From Rhizobiales bacterium Ga0077537 (lineage in GTDB: Bacteria > Pseudomonadota > Alphaproteobacteria > Rhizobiales > Hyphomicrobiaceae): a stretch of 64,000 nt of DNA. Under the pieces are notes generated by a model. That model had not been told where the DNA came from and ran no database searches. It saw nothing but the letters and a program-made list of their open reading frames with translations. The translations under genes and the position numbers were made by a program. This document shows positions 16,883 to 27,035 of the stretch, in pieces. The DNA is taken from NCBI GenBank assembly GCA_001464955.1, contig LNEM01000030.1, forward strand, positions 620,001 to 684,000. The letters run 5' to 3'. The stretch's first letter is position 1. Every line of letters begins with the position of its first letter.

Positions 16883-17476
16883 ATGACCGATCGCGTGAGC
16901 GACGATGTCCTGCGGCAGTTGTTCCTCGACGCCCGGACCCACAACGCCTGGCAGCAGAAGGACGTACCGGATGCGATGCTGCACGAGATCATCGATCTGA
17001 TGAAGATGGGCCCGACGAGCGCCAACTGCCTGCCGGCGCGGGTCGTGTTCGTGAAGTCCGCCGCGGCAAAGAACCGGTTGGCTCCCTTCTTGTCGAGCGC
17101 CAACCGGCCCAAGACCATGGACGCGCCTGTCTGCGCCATCATCGGCAACGATATGCAGTTCTACGAGCATCTGCCGCGCCTCTTCCCGCACAATCTGACG
17201 GCCCGCACCTGGTTCGAGGGCAACGCCGCCGTCATCGAGGCGACGGCCATGCGCAATGGCTCGCTGCAGGGCGCCTACCTGATGCTGGCGGCCCGGTCCC
17301 TGGGTCTCGATTGTGGTCCCATGTCGGGCTTCGATGCGGCGGGCGTCGACAAGGAGTTCTTCCCCGACGGCCGGGTCAAGACCAACTTCATCTGCAACCT
17401 GGGTTACGGCGATCCGGCAGGCCTGTTTCCGCGCTCGCCGCGCTTTGCCTTCGACGAGATCGCAAAAGTCGTCTGA
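16883..17476 (+). CDS. Malonic semialdehyde reductase-type nitroreductase (RutE/HadB family)
   Basis: FMN-dependent nitroreductase-fold protein (197 aa). It has MKMGPTSANCLPARVVFVKS (FMN-binding Ser/Asn loop), TWFEGNAAVIEATAMRNGSLQGAYLMLAARSLGLDCGPMSGFD and the C-terminal NLGYGDP. These match the RutE branch, which reduces malonic semialdehyde to 3-hydroxypropionate in uracil breakdown. No other rut gene is nearby, so a general detoxifying role is equally possible. CGGAGAGACC precedes ATG 16883. Confidence 0.9.
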   Translation: MTDRVSDDVLRQLFLDARTHNAWQQKDVPDAMLHEIIDLMKMGPTSANCLPARVVFVKSAAAKNRLAPFLSSANRPKTMDAPVCAIIGNDMQFYEHLPRLFPHNLTARTWFEGNAAVIEATAMRNGSLQGAYLMLAARSLGLDCGPMSGFDAAGVDKEFFPDGRVKTNFICNLGYGDPAGLFPRSPRFAFDEIAKVV

Positions 17477-17507
17477 CGCCAGCGCGCCGCACGCCGGAGA
17501 TCGCACC

Positions 17508-18206
17508 ATGAACGTGCTCGCCATGGACACGTCGCTCGGCGCCCTCTCGGTGTCCGTCCGCTGCGGACCGCCGTCGGCGCTTCGACGAGCAGACGCCTGC
17601 GAGGTGCTCTCGAGCGGCCACGCCGAGCGTCTGGTGCCGATGGTGGCGGACGTGATGGCGGAGGCCGGCCTGGAGTTCCCCCATCTCCAGCGGGTCGCGG
17701 TCACTCTCGGACCCGGCACGTTCACGGGGGTCCGCACGGCCATCGCCACGGCCCGCGCCTTTCGTCTGGCGACGGCGTGCGATGTCGTCGGCATGACGAC
17801 GCTCGCGCTGATGGCGAGCGGCGCGTTCGCGAGCGGTGTGCCGCCCGCTGGCCGGCTTCTGATGATCGCTCTCGATGCGCGCCGTGGCGGGCTTTACGTC
17901 CAGACGTTTGCTGGCGATGCCGAAGCCCCGCTGGGTCCACCGGTCGAGCTGACCGCGGACGAGGCCGTGGCATCGTTGGCCGGTCGACCAGCCGCCGTCG
18001 TTGGGTCCGGGGTACCCCACGTCATCGACGCGGCGCGTCGCTTGGGTGCCGACGTCGTGCCCTGCTCGGCTCCGGACACGCCCTCCGCAGCGCACTTGGC
18101 CGACCTGGCTCCGGGCCTCGCGCCGCTCCGCGACATCGTCCCGCTGTATGTCCGGCCGCCGGACGCCAAACCCCAGATCGGCAAATCCCTCGCGAGGTCA
18201 GCATGA
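17508..18206 (+). CDS. tsaB: tRNA threonylcarbamoyladenosine biosynthesis protein TsaB
   Basis: ASKHA-fold partner of TsaD needed for t6A37 modification (232 aa). MNVLAMDTSLGALSVSV is the N-terminal phosphate-binding-like strand-turn. SSGHAERLVPMVADVM, LGPGTFTGVRTAIATARAF and ALDARRGGLYVQTF are signature segments. ATG 17508 is preceded by GGAG. Its stop overlaps the start of rimI (ATGA), a common alphaproteobacterial pair. Confidence 0.95.
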   Translation: MNVLAMDTSLGALSVSVRCGPPSALRRADACEVLSSGHAERLVPMVADVMAEAGLEFPHLQRVAVTLGPGTFTGVRTAIATARAFRLATACDVVGMTTLALMASGAFASGVPPAGRLLMIALDARRGGLYVQTFAGDAEAPLGPPVELTADEAVASLAGRPAAVVGSGVPHVIDAARRLGADVVPCSAPDTPSAAHLADLAPGLAPLRDIVPLYVRPPDAKPQIGKSLARSA

Positions 18207-18718
18207 GTGCTCAGGGTAACGGCAATTCGAACGGCCCGGGGACGGGCATCGATTGGCGGCGCGTCAGTCTCTTGTGGGCGGTCCCGGGACACGCCGCCGA
18301 CATGGCGGCGCTCCACGCGACGATGTTCGACCAGCCTTGGGACGAGGCGGCGATCATCTCGCTGCTGGCGCATCCCGGTTCGGTGGCGCTTGTGGCTTCG
18401 GCGGGCCAACCGATGGTCGTCGGAGGCTTCGGTCTGGCGCAGGTGGCGGCCGACGAAGCGGAGCTCCTGACGATCGGCATCGCCGAGACGTGGCGACGCC
18501 ACGGCTTGGGCTCCCGCCTTCTCGATGCCTTGAAGCGGGCGGCCGAGCGCGCCGGGGCCCGCTCGCTGTTTCTCGAAGTGGCGGCCTCGAATACGGCTGC
18601 CCTTGCCCTCTACGCGAAGCACGGATTCGCCGAGTCGGGCCGCCGCAAGGGCTACTACGCCCGCCCCGGGGGAACCGCCGAGGACGCCATCGTCATGCGC
18701 TGCCCGCTCGGCGGATAG
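18203..18718 (+). CDS. rimI: Ribosomal-protein-alanine N-acetyltransferase RimI
   Basis: GNAT acetyltransferase (171 aa) that acetylates the N-terminus of ribosomal protein S18. Acetyl-CoA loop ETWRRHGLGSRLLDAL (Q/RxxGxG/A variant), then LFLEVAASNTAALALYAKHGF and the C-terminal GRRKGYYARPGGTAEDAIVM typical of RimI. Translationally coupled to tsaB. An N-terminal extension of about 25 residues precedes the conserved domain. In relatives fur/mur and miaB often follow; here an ABC importer follows. Confidence 0.92.
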   Translation: MSAQGNGNSNGPGTGIDWRRVSLLWAVPGHAADMAALHATMFDQPWDEAAIISLLAHPGSVALVASAGQPMVVGGFGLAQVAADEAELLTIGIAETWRRHGLGSRLLDALKRAAERAGARSLFLEVAASNTAALALYAKHGFAESGRRKGYYARPGGTAEDAIVMRCPLGG

Positions 18719-18772
18719 CGCGCCGGCGGGTCAGCTGCCTCGGTTCCGGTTATCCGTCGGACACAATCGGTC

Positions 18773-18800
18773 TTGTGGCCGCGTTTGGTTCAAATATGGT
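18773..18800 (+). promoter_or_regulatory. Possible sigma70-type promoter for the peptide ABC operon
   Basis: TTGTGG (18773-18778), 16-bp spacer, TATGGT (18795-18800), about 95 bases before the substrate-binding gene, in the only real gap before the operon. Both hexamers are imperfect. Confidence 0.35.
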
Positions 18801-18895
18801 GCCTGAGAAGCGCGCCCGGGCTCCGTTTGGCTTGGCTGCGCACGGTTTGGCTGAGCCCGCACGGGCATGAGCAGAGTGTTGGGGAGGGTAGAGGA

Positions 18896-20485
18896 ATGAC
18901 GATGCATGTTGGGCGCTGGGTTGGCGCCGCAGTTCTGGCCGCGGGCTTGGCGCTATCGGCTGTGGCCTCGGCCGACGCCAAGGAGCTGCGCATCGCGCTG
19001 TCTGCCGAGCCGTCGGCGATGGATCCCCACTTCCATAATCTGACGCCGAACAACGCGCTGAACCGCCATGTGTTCGATCGCCTCATTCATTTCGACGCCA
19101 AGCAGAATACGGTGCCCGGCCTCGCCGAGAGCTGGCGCACGGTCGATGACAAGACCTGGGAGCTGAAACTGCGCAAGGGCGTGGTCTGGCACGACGGCTC
19201 GCCCTTCACCGCCGATGACGTGCTTTTCACGATGGAGCGCGCGCCGAACGTCGAGAACAGCCCGGGCAGCTTCAACATCTACGTCAAGGGCAAGACCTTC
19301 ACCAAGGTCGATGACCACACGGTTCGCGTGACGACGGCCGAGCCCTATCCGCTGATGCCGAACGATCTGACCACCATTGCCATCATCTCGAGGAAGCACG
19401 GCTCGAACGCCAAGACCGAAGACTACAACTCCGGCAAGGCCGCCATCGGCACCGGACCCTACAAGCTCGTCGAGTTCGTTAAGGGCGACCGCTACGTGCT
19501 CGAGCGCAACGAGGCGTATTGGGGCCCGAAGCCGGTCTGGACCAAGGTCACCATCCGGCCCATCAAGGCGGGTCCGGCCCGCGTCGCGGCCCTGCTCGCC
19601 GGTGACGTGGACCTCATCGAGGAAGTCCCGACCACCGACATCGCCAAGCTGAAGACGGATGGCCGCGTCGCGCTGGCCCAGGGACTGTCGAACCGCGTCA
19701 TCTACTTCCACATGGACCATTGGCGCGACGAGACTCCCTTCATCACCGCGAAGGACGGCTCGAAGATCAAGAACCCGTTGAAGGACAAGCGCGTGCGTCA
19801 GGCTCTGTCGATGGCCATCAACCGTGACGCGATCGTGGATCGTCTCATGGAAGGTGCCGCCGTCAAGGCCTCGCAGTTCCTGGCCGACGAGTTCTTCGGC
19901 ACCTCGAAGACCCTGAAGCCCGTGCCGCACGATGCCGCCGGAGCGAAGAAGCTGCTCGCCGATGCCGGCTTCCCGAACGGTTTCAAGATGACCTTGCACG
20001 GCCCGAACGGTCGCTACACCAACGACGCCCGCATCGCCGAGGCCGTCGCCCAGATGTTCACCCGCATCGGCGTCGAAACGGCTGTCGAGACGATGCCCGG
20101 CGCCGTGTTCTTCCGCCGTGCCTCGACCGGCGCCAACGGAGAGCCCGAGTTCAGCTTCATTCTGGTCGGCTGGGGCGCGGGTACGGGTGAGGTCTCCTCG
20201 CCGCTGAAATCGCTCGTCGCGACCTACGACAAGGCGAAGGGCACGGGCGCCGCCAACCGTGGCCGTTATTCGAACGCTGAGCTCGACAAGCTGATCGCCG
20301 ACGGCCTCGCGACGATCGACGACGCCAAGCGCCAGGCCCTGTTCGCCAAGGCCAGCGAGGCGGCGATGGAAGACGTCGCGATCATCCCGACGCACTATCA
20401 GTTCAACACCTGGGGCACGCGCAAGGGCCTCAAGTACGAGCCACGCACGGACGAGAATACGCTGGCCATGAGCGTCTCCGAATAG
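18896..20485 (+). CDS. ABC transporter substrate-binding protein, peptide/nickel family (SBP_bac_5)
   Basis: Periplasmic receptor (529 aa). Signal peptide MTMHVGRWVGAAVLAAGLAL to about ADA, then the SBP_bac_5 features: SAEPSAMDPHFHNLTPNN, LIHFDAKQNTVPGLAESW, TWELKLRKGVVWHDGSPFTA and RQALSMAINRDAIVDRL. No lipobox, so freely periplasmic. The ligand (di-/oligopeptide, glutathione or other) cannot be told from sequence. First gene of a five-gene operon. ATG 18896 has GGGAGGGTAGAGGA upstream; the open frame before it is not homologous. Confidence 0.94.
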   Translation: MTMHVGRWVGAAVLAAGLALSAVASADAKELRIALSAEPSAMDPHFHNLTPNNALNRHVFDRLIHFDAKQNTVPGLAESWRTVDDKTWELKLRKGVVWHDGSPFTADDVLFTMERAPNVENSPGSFNIYVKGKTFTKVDDHTVRVTTAEPYPLMPNDLTTIAIISRKHGSNAKTEDYNSGKAAIGTGPYKLVEFVKGDRYVLERNEAYWGPKPVWTKVTIRPIKAGPARVAALLAGDVDLIEEVPTTDIAKLKTDGRVALAQGLSNRVIYFHMDHWRDETPFITAKDGSKIKNPLKDKRVRQALSMAINRDAIVDRLMEGAAVKASQFLADEFFGTSKTLKPVPHDAAGAKKLLADAGFPNGFKMTLHGPNGRYTNDARIAEAVAQMFTRIGVETAVETMPGAVFFRRASTGANGEPEFSFILVGWGAGTGEVSSPLKSLVATYDKAKGTGAANRGRYSNAELDKLIADGLATIDDAKRQALFAKASEAAMEDVAIIPTHYQFNTWGTRKGLKYEPRTDENTLAMSVSE

Positions 20486-20582
20486 GCCACACCGGCCACC
20501 AGCGGGTCCGCCAGGTCCACGCGCCGCGCCGTCGTCTCGGGAAGAGGCGGCGGCGCGTTGCCGGCTCCGACAGGATGTGTCC

Positions 20583-21560
20583 ATGACCGCGTTCATCATC
20601 CGGCGACTGATGCAGAGTGTGGGCGTCGCCCTCGCCATGTCGCTGATCGTCTTCATCGGCATGCACATCGTCGGCGACCCGATCTACATCCTGGTCGACC
20701 CCCAGTCCGATCAGGCCGAGATCGATGCCACCATCCGGCGTCTCGGGCTCGATCGGCCACTTTGGGAGCAGTACCTGCTGTTCCTGAAAGGCGCCGTCAC
20801 CGGCAATCTCGGCAACAGCTTTGTCCATGGCACATCGGCGCTTCCGCTCATACTGGAGCGCATGCCGGCAACGCTCGAACTCGCGTTCGCCTCGCTGATC
20901 CTGGCGATCGTGATCGGCATCCCGCTCGGCCTCTATGCGGGCCTCTATCCCGAGACGGTCGCCTCTCGCGCCATCATGGCCGGATCCATCCTGGGCTTCT
21001 CGCTGCCGACGTTCTGGGTCGGCATCATGATGATCATGGTCTTCGCCGTCATGCTGGGCTGGCTGCCGTCTACGGGGCGCGGCCCGACGGCGACCTATCT
21101 CGGCATGACGTCGAGCCTGTTCACGGTCGAAGGGTGGCGTTACGTGCTGTTGCCGGCCCTCAATCTCGCGCTCCTCAAGGTGTCGCTGGTCATTCGCCTG
21201 ACGAAGTCCGGCACCAGTGAAGCGATCCATCAGGACTACATCAAGTTCGCGCGCGCCAAGGGCTTGTCGCGGAGCCGCATCGTCGGCGTGCACCTCCTGA
21301 AGAACATCCTGATCCCGGTCGTCACCGTCCTCGGCCTCGAGTTCGGCAACCAGATCGCCTTCGCCGTCGTCACCGAGACCATCTTCGCCTGGCCCGGCAT
21401 GGGCCGGCTTCTGATTTCGTCGATCCAGTCTCTCGACCGTCCCGTGATCGTAGCCTACCTCATCATCACGGTGCTCATGTTCATCGTCATCAACCTCGTG
21501 GTCGACATCCTCTATTCGCTGCTCGATCCGCGCGTCCGTCTCGGGGAGAAATCGGCATGA
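20583..21560 (+). CDS. Peptide-type ABC transporter permease, DppB family
   Basis: Inner-membrane permease (325 aa). N-terminal FIIRRLMQSVGVALAMSLIV helix, a periplasmic loop with VDPQSDQAEIDATIRRLGLDRP, five further helices and the EAA coupling segment IKFARAKGLSRSRIVGVHLL that contacts the ATPases. Standard length. A GTG 6 bases upstream is in frame; ATG 20583 has AGGA at good spacing. Overlaps the next permease gene by 4 bases (ATGA). Confidence 0.95.
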   Translation: MTAFIIRRLMQSVGVALAMSLIVFIGMHIVGDPIYILVDPQSDQAEIDATIRRLGLDRPLWEQYLLFLKGAVTGNLGNSFVHGTSALPLILERMPATLELAFASLILAIVIGIPLGLYAGLYPETVASRAIMAGSILGFSLPTFWVGIMMIMVFAVMLGWLPSTGRGPTATYLGMTSSLFTVEGWRYVLLPALNLALLKVSLVIRLTKSGTSEAIHQDYIKFARAKGLSRSRIVGVHLLKNILIPVVTVLGLEFGNQIAFAVVTETIFAWPGMGRLLISSIQSLDRPVIVAYLIITVLMFIVINLVVDILYSLLDPRVRLGEKSA

Positions 21561-22488
21561 GCGTCGCAGAGCCGACCGACCCCCTTGGGCGCGTCGAACC
21601 CAAAGCTAGAGCCGCCGCCGAGACACCGTTCCAGCGTTTCGTCTCCGACTACTTCGACAACTGGATCGCCGCAGCAGCGCTGATCCTGCTGGGCGCATTG
21701 ATCGCGCTGGCGCTGGCCGCGCCTTGGCTGGTGCCCCAGAACCCCTACGATCTGGCCCAGATCGATATTCTGGATTCCCGCCTCCCGCCCGGCACGCCGA
21801 GTTCAACCGGAGCCTTCACGCACTGGCTTGGCACCGACGGCGCCGGCCGCGATCTGGTGTCCGCCATCTTCTACGGCCTGCGCATCTCGCTCTTTGTTGG
21901 CGTATCATCCGGGATCATCGCCATGGCGCTCGGCGCCGCCGTCGGTCTCGCCGCAACCTACGCCGGCGGCCGGATCGAGACGCTGGTCATGCGCATCGTC
22001 GATCTGCAGCTGTCGTTTCCGGCCATCCTCGTGGCGCTCATGCTGATTGCCGTTCTGGGCAAGGGCGTCGACAAGATCGTCATCGCGCTCGTCACGGTCC
22101 AATGGGCCTATTACGCGCGCACGGTCCGCGGCTCGGCGCTTGTCGAGGGCCGCAAGGACTATGTCGCGGCGGCCCGCTGCCTCGGCCTGTCCAATGCCCG
22201 CATCGTCTTTCGCCACATCCTGCCGAACTGCCTGCCCCCGTTGATCGTCGTGGCGACCGTGCAGACCGCGCACGCCATCTCGCTCGAGGCGACGCTCTCG
22301 TTCCTCGGCGTGGGGCTGCCCCAGACCGAGCCCTCCCTCGGCGTGCTGATCTCGAACGGCTTCGAGTACATGCTGTCCGGCAAGTACTGGATCAGCTTCT
22401 TCCCCGGCATCGCGCTGCTGTTGACCATCGTCTCGATCAACCTCGTCGGCGATCATCTGCGTGACGTGCTCAATCCGAGGCTCAGCCG

Positions 22489-22492
<4 letters not shown>
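21557..22492 (+). CDS. Peptide-type ABC transporter permease, DppC family
   Basis: Second permease (311 aa). A cytoplasmic N-tail, a first helix near residues 38-60, then PYDLAQIDILDSRLPPGTPS and the family HWLGTDGAGRDLVSAIFYGLR. EAA loop: DYVAAARCLGLSNARIVFRH. Ends LLTIVSINLVGDHLRDVLNP. Start overlaps the DppB stop and its own stop overlaps the first ATPase start, so translation is coupled. Confidence 0.95.
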
Positions 22493-23483
<991 letters not shown>

Positions 23484-23487
<4 letters not shown>

Positions 23488-24485
23488 CCACGTCGCCCCT
23501 GATCGCGGTTGAGGGCGTCTCGCGCCGCTTCACGAAGTCGCTCGACTTCGCGGGTCGGATCGCGGCGAAGCTCGGCTCCGACTTGCGCGAGGAGACGGTG
23601 CACGCCGTCGACGGGGTCGATCTGGCCATCATGCCCGGCGAGGTCGTCGGCCTCGTGGGCGAATCGGGCTGCGGAAAATCCACGCTCGGCCGCATGATCG
23701 CCGGTATCCTCGCGCCGAGCGATGGCCGCATCGTCTTCAAGGGCAAGGATCGCGCGAGCCTGAAGGGCGCCGAGGCGCAGGCGGCGCGGCTGGCGGTCCA
23801 GATGATCTTTCAGGACCCGTTCGCGTCGCTCAACCCGCGCTTCTCGATCGAATCCATCGTCGGTGAAGCGCCGCTGGTGCACGGCCTCGTCGACCGCGCC
23901 GCGATGCCGGCCTACGTCGACGACACGCTGCGGCGCGTCGGCCTCGATCCCGGCCTGAAGCGCCGCTATCCGCACCAGTTCTCGGGCGGCCAGAGGAGCC
24001 GCATCAACATTGCGCGGGCGCTGGCGGTTCAGCCCGAGTTCCTCGTGTGCGACGAGGCCATCGCCGCTCTCGACGTGTCGATCCAGGCGCAGGTCATCAA
24101 CCTGTTCATGGACCTCCGCCGCGATCTCGACCTGACGTACCTGTTCATCAGCCACGATCTGGGCGTCGTGAAGCACATCTCGGATCGCGTCGTGATCATG
24201 TATCTCGGCCGTATCGTCGAAATGGCGCCGGCCGAGGAGCTGTTCGCCAGGCCCAACCATCCCTATGCCGTCGCCCTGTTGGCCGAGGTGCCGCGGCTCG
24301 ATCACCGGAAGCGCGTCTTCGCCCCGGTGAAGGGCGAGATCCCCTCGCCGATCGATCCGCCGCCCGGTTGTCATTTCCATCCGCGCTGTCCGCACGCCAC
24401 CGAGCGCTGCCGCGTCGAGGTGCCGAAGCTGCGCGAGATCGCCCCGGGCCGGCACGCGGCCTGCCACCTGAACGACGCCACGTAG
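23484..24485 (+). CDS. Peptide-type ABC transporter ATP-binding protein, DppF family
   Basis: Second ATPase (333 aa). Walker A GESGCGKS, Q-loop MIFQDPFASLNPR, signature FSGGQRSRINIARA and Walker B EFLVCDEAIAALD. The usual Pro-Val/Thr-Ser (DEPVSALD) after the catalytic Glu is replaced by AIA, and the signature has SRI in place of QRV: mild deviations, with the catalytic Glu and switch His (ISHDLGVV) intact. C-terminal Cys-rich CHFHPRCPHATERCRVEVP. Last gene of the importer operon; a convergent small membrane protein follows. Confidence 0.94.
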
Positions 24486-24493
24486 CGGCCCGC

Positions 24494-24901
24494 TCAGCGC
24501 AGGCCCGCGAGCATCCACAGACCCGCGATCATCAGGAGCGACAGCAGCGTCGAGATGTTGATCCGGACGTCGCCGGGTTGCCGCCGTCGCGCGCCGAGAC
24601 CGGCGCGGCGCGCCCGCCTCCCTTGGTCCTGCGGTCGGTCCCCGCGCGCACTCGACGTGGCGGCTGCCCCCGCCTCGCGCGTGCGGATCCACGCCCACCC
24701 GAGCCTGAGCAGAGAACCGAGCCGCGCCACAACCTCGTGCGGCGCCCGCCGCCAGCCGTACTTGTAGCCGAAGATCACGAGCACGATCACGCCGATCTGG
24801 GCCAGCGTGGCCACCCAGCCGCCGATCAGGAACCACAGCAGCGACCAGACGAGCCCGACGATGCTCCAGGCGAGCCAGGCCATCCAGGCGACGACATCCA
24901 T
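24494..24901 (-). CDS. Small membrane protein of unknown function
   Basis: 135 aa. Two N-terminal hydrophobic helices (WMAWLAWSIVGLVWSLLWFL and VATLAQIGVIVLVIFGY), an Arg-rich cytosolic stretch of about 60 residues (RRARRAGLGARRR), and a C-terminal helix LLSLLMIAGLWMLAGLR. I do not recognise a named family; similarly laid-out proteins beside glyQ occur in related genomes, from memory. Divergent from glyQ, so they share a 101-bp promoter region. Confidence 0.7.
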   Translation of the reverse strand: MDVVAWMAWLAWSIVGLVWSLLWFLIGGWVATLAQIGVIVLVIFGYKYGWRRAPHEVVARLGSLLRLGWAWIRTREAGAAATSSARGDRPQDQGRRARRAGLGARRRQPGDVRINISTLLSLLMIAGLWMLAGLR

Positions 24902-25002
24902 CGGGTCCCTCCGCGCGTCGCCCTGTTCTCGGGTGACGCGATGGCAGTTTTACGTATAGTGCGCCGCAAGATGAAACCCCATCGTGACGTCAGGGATGCC
25001 CG

Positions 25003-25968
25003 ATGCCGACCACGACCGCAGCCCGGAGCCGAGCCGCCTCAGGCGCTGAATTCGGCGACTTGCGCCCGAAGGAGTCGTTCCAGGACCTGATCCTCACCTT
25101 GCAGCGCTTCTGGGGCGCCCAGGGCTGCGTCGTCCTCCAGCCCTACGACATGGAAGTCGGCGCCGGCACGTTCCATCCCGCGACGACGCTGCGCGCGCTC
25201 GGCCCGAAGCCGTGGAACGCGGCCTATGTGCAACCGTCCCGTCGCCCGAAGGATGGCCGCTACGGCGAGAACCCGAACCGCCTGCAGCACTACTACCAGT
25301 TCCAGGTCATCATGAAGCCGTCGCCGCCGGATATCCTCGATCTCTACCTCAAGAGCCTCGACGCCATCGGCATCGACACCACATTGAACGACATCCGCTT
25401 CGTCGAGGACGATTGGGAGAGCCCGACGCTCGGCGCCTGGGGCCTCGGCTGGGAAGTCTGGTGCAACGGCATGGAGGTGACGCAGTTCACCTATTTCCAG
25501 CAGGTCGGTGGTTTCGACTGCCGCCCGGTGTCGGGCGAGATCACCTACGGCCTCGAACGGCTCGCCATGTACGTCCAGGGCGTGGATCGGGTGTGGGATC
25601 TGAACTTCAACGGCCGTCACGACGAGCGCAAGCTCACCTACAACGACGTCTTCCAGCAGGCCGAGCAGGAGTATTCCCGCTTCAACTTCGAGCACGCCGA
25701 TACCGAGATGCTGCTGCGCCACTTCCGCGACGCCGAGGCCGAATGCCAGTCGCTGCTCGAGAAGGGCCGGCCCCAGGCCGAGAGCGGCACGCACCTGATG
25801 GCGCTGCCGGCCTACGACCAGTGCATCAAGGCGAGCCACGTGTTCAACCTTCTGGATGCCCGCGGCGTCATCTCGGTCACCGAGCGCCAGAGCTACATCC
25901 TCCGCGTCCGCGAGTTGTCCAAGGCCTGTTGCGCGGCCTGGCTTGCGACCGAGGGCGGACGCGCCTGA
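25003..25968 (+). CDS. glyQ: Glycyl-tRNA synthetase alpha subunit
   Basis: Catalytic class II subunit (321 aa) of the alpha2beta2 glycyl-tRNA synthetase. [56 protein letters not shown] and [20 protein letters not shown] are diagnostic. The partner glyS, which supplies tRNA binding and normally lies next to or one gene beyond glyQ, is not within this window. TATAGT at 24955-24960 could be the -10. CAGGGATGCCC precedes ATG 25003. Confidence 0.97.
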   Translation: MPTTTAARSRAASGAEFGDLRPKESFQDLILTLQRFWGAQGCVVLQPYDMEVGAGTFHPATTLRALGPKPWNAAYVQPSRRPKDGRYGENPNRLQHYYQFQVIMKPSPPDILDLYLKSLDAIGIDTTLNDIRFVEDDWESPTLGAWGLGWEVWCNGMEVTQFTYFQQVGGFDCRPVSGEITYGLERLAMYVQGVDRVWDLNFNGRHDERKLTYNDVFQQAEQEYSRFNFEHADTEMLLRHFRDAEAECQSLLEKGRPQAESGTHLMALPAYDQCIKASHVFNLLDARGVISVTERQSYILRVRELSKACCAAWLATEGGRA

Positions 25969-25990
25969 GGTCCAGCGGAGCGTTGACGTG

Positions 25991-26713
25991 ATGCCGGTGG
26001 TCGTGTCCGCATTCTACAAGTTCGCAGCCGTCGCTGACCCGGCGGCCCTGCGCGCGGCGCTCTTGGCAGCACTCGCCGAGCGCGAGATGAAGGGCACCAT
26101 CCTCATCGCGCCGGAAGGCATCAACGGCACCATCTCCGGCACGCCCGAGGCCATGCGCACGTTCCTCGCCCTGTTGCGTGCGGACCCGCGCTTCGCCGAC
26201 GTCGTCACCAAGGACGCGCCCGCCGCCGATCACCCGTTCGCACGCCTCAAGGTGAAACTGAAGCGCGAGATCATCTCGCTCCGCCGCCCCGAGGCTGATC
26301 CGCTCCAGCGCGTCGGCACCTACGTCGATCCGAAGGACTGGAACGCACTCATCGCCGATCCGGACGTGCTGCTGGTCGACACCCGCAACGCCTTCGAGAT
26401 CGAGGCCGGCCGGTTCGAGGGAGCGATCGACCCGCGCTTGCGCCATTTCGGCGAATGGCCGGACTACGTCGACCGCGCGCTGGACCCGGTCCGGCATCGC
26501 AAGGTCGCCATGTATTGCACGGGCGGCATTCGCTGCGAGAAGGCTTCCGCCTACATGCTGGCCCACGGCTTCGACGAGGTCTATCACTTGAAGGGCGGCA
26601 TCCTCGCCTATCTGGAAGCGGTGCCCGACAGTGAAAGCCGGTGGCGCGGGCGCTGCTACGTTTTCGACGAGCGCGAGGGCGTGACGCGGCAGGACATCGA
26701 GGGCACATCGTGA
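25991..26713 (+). CDS. trhO: tRNA uridine(34) hydroxylase TrhO (YceA, rhodanese domain)
   Basis: Introduces the hydroxyl of ho5U34 in tRNA using oxygen (240 aa). N-terminal acylphosphatase-like domain with KGTILIAPEGINGTISG and KLKREIISLRRP; C-terminal rhodanese domain with LLVDTRNAFEIEAGRFEGAI and the active-site Cys in MYCTGGIRCEKASAYML. Slightly shorter than E. coli YceA, which has a C-terminal extension. ATG 25991 or the adjacent GTG 25988. Overlaps the next small gene by 4 bases. Confidence 0.93.
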   Translation: MPVVVSAFYKFAAVADPAALRAALLAALAEREMKGTILIAPEGINGTISGTPEAMRTFLALLRADPRFADVVTKDAPAADHPFARLKVKLKREIISLRRPEADPLQRVGTYVDPKDWNALIADPDVLLVDTRNAFEIEAGRFEGAIDPRLRHFGEWPDYVDRALDPVRHRKVAMYCTGGIRCEKASAYMLAHGFDEVYHLKGGILAYLEAVPDSESRWRGRCYVFDEREGVTRQDIEGTS

Positions 26714-26925
26714 CACCGAAGATCGCAGGCGCCATCCTCCTCGGCCTCCCATTGATTGCGTTGGCATGGGCGTTTCTCTGGCGCCGGAACCGTCCCGTCT
26801 TCTGGTTCGCACTGGTTCTGATCGCTGTATCGCTGGGTTATCTGATGGCCACGGGCGCGACCGACGACATCGCCGATCGTCTGATCCCGAACATCTCGTC
26901 GCCGCCACCCGTACGCGCGAAATAG
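26710..26925 (+). CDS. Small two-helix membrane protein, translationally coupled to trhO
   Basis: 71 aa starting at GTG 26710, which overlaps the trhO stop (GTGA). Helices at about residues 4-24 (KIAGAILLGLPLIALAWAFL) and 30-48 (VFWFALVLIAVSLGYLMATG), then a polar tail ending PPPVRAK. No recognised family. The overlap and balanced high GC3 codon use support a real gene. Confidence 0.65.
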   Translation: MTPKIAGAILLGLPLIALAWAFLWRRNRPVFWFALVLIAVSLGYLMATGATDDIADRLIPNISSPPPVRAK

Positions 26926-27035
26926 GCGGCGTTTCGCCCGCCCGCGCCGCGTCGGCAGACTTGCCATGCCGGCCGCGTGGCCGTACCGATTGGGGTCTGC
27001 CACAACAGAAAACACCACCGCGAGGAGCGCTCCCC

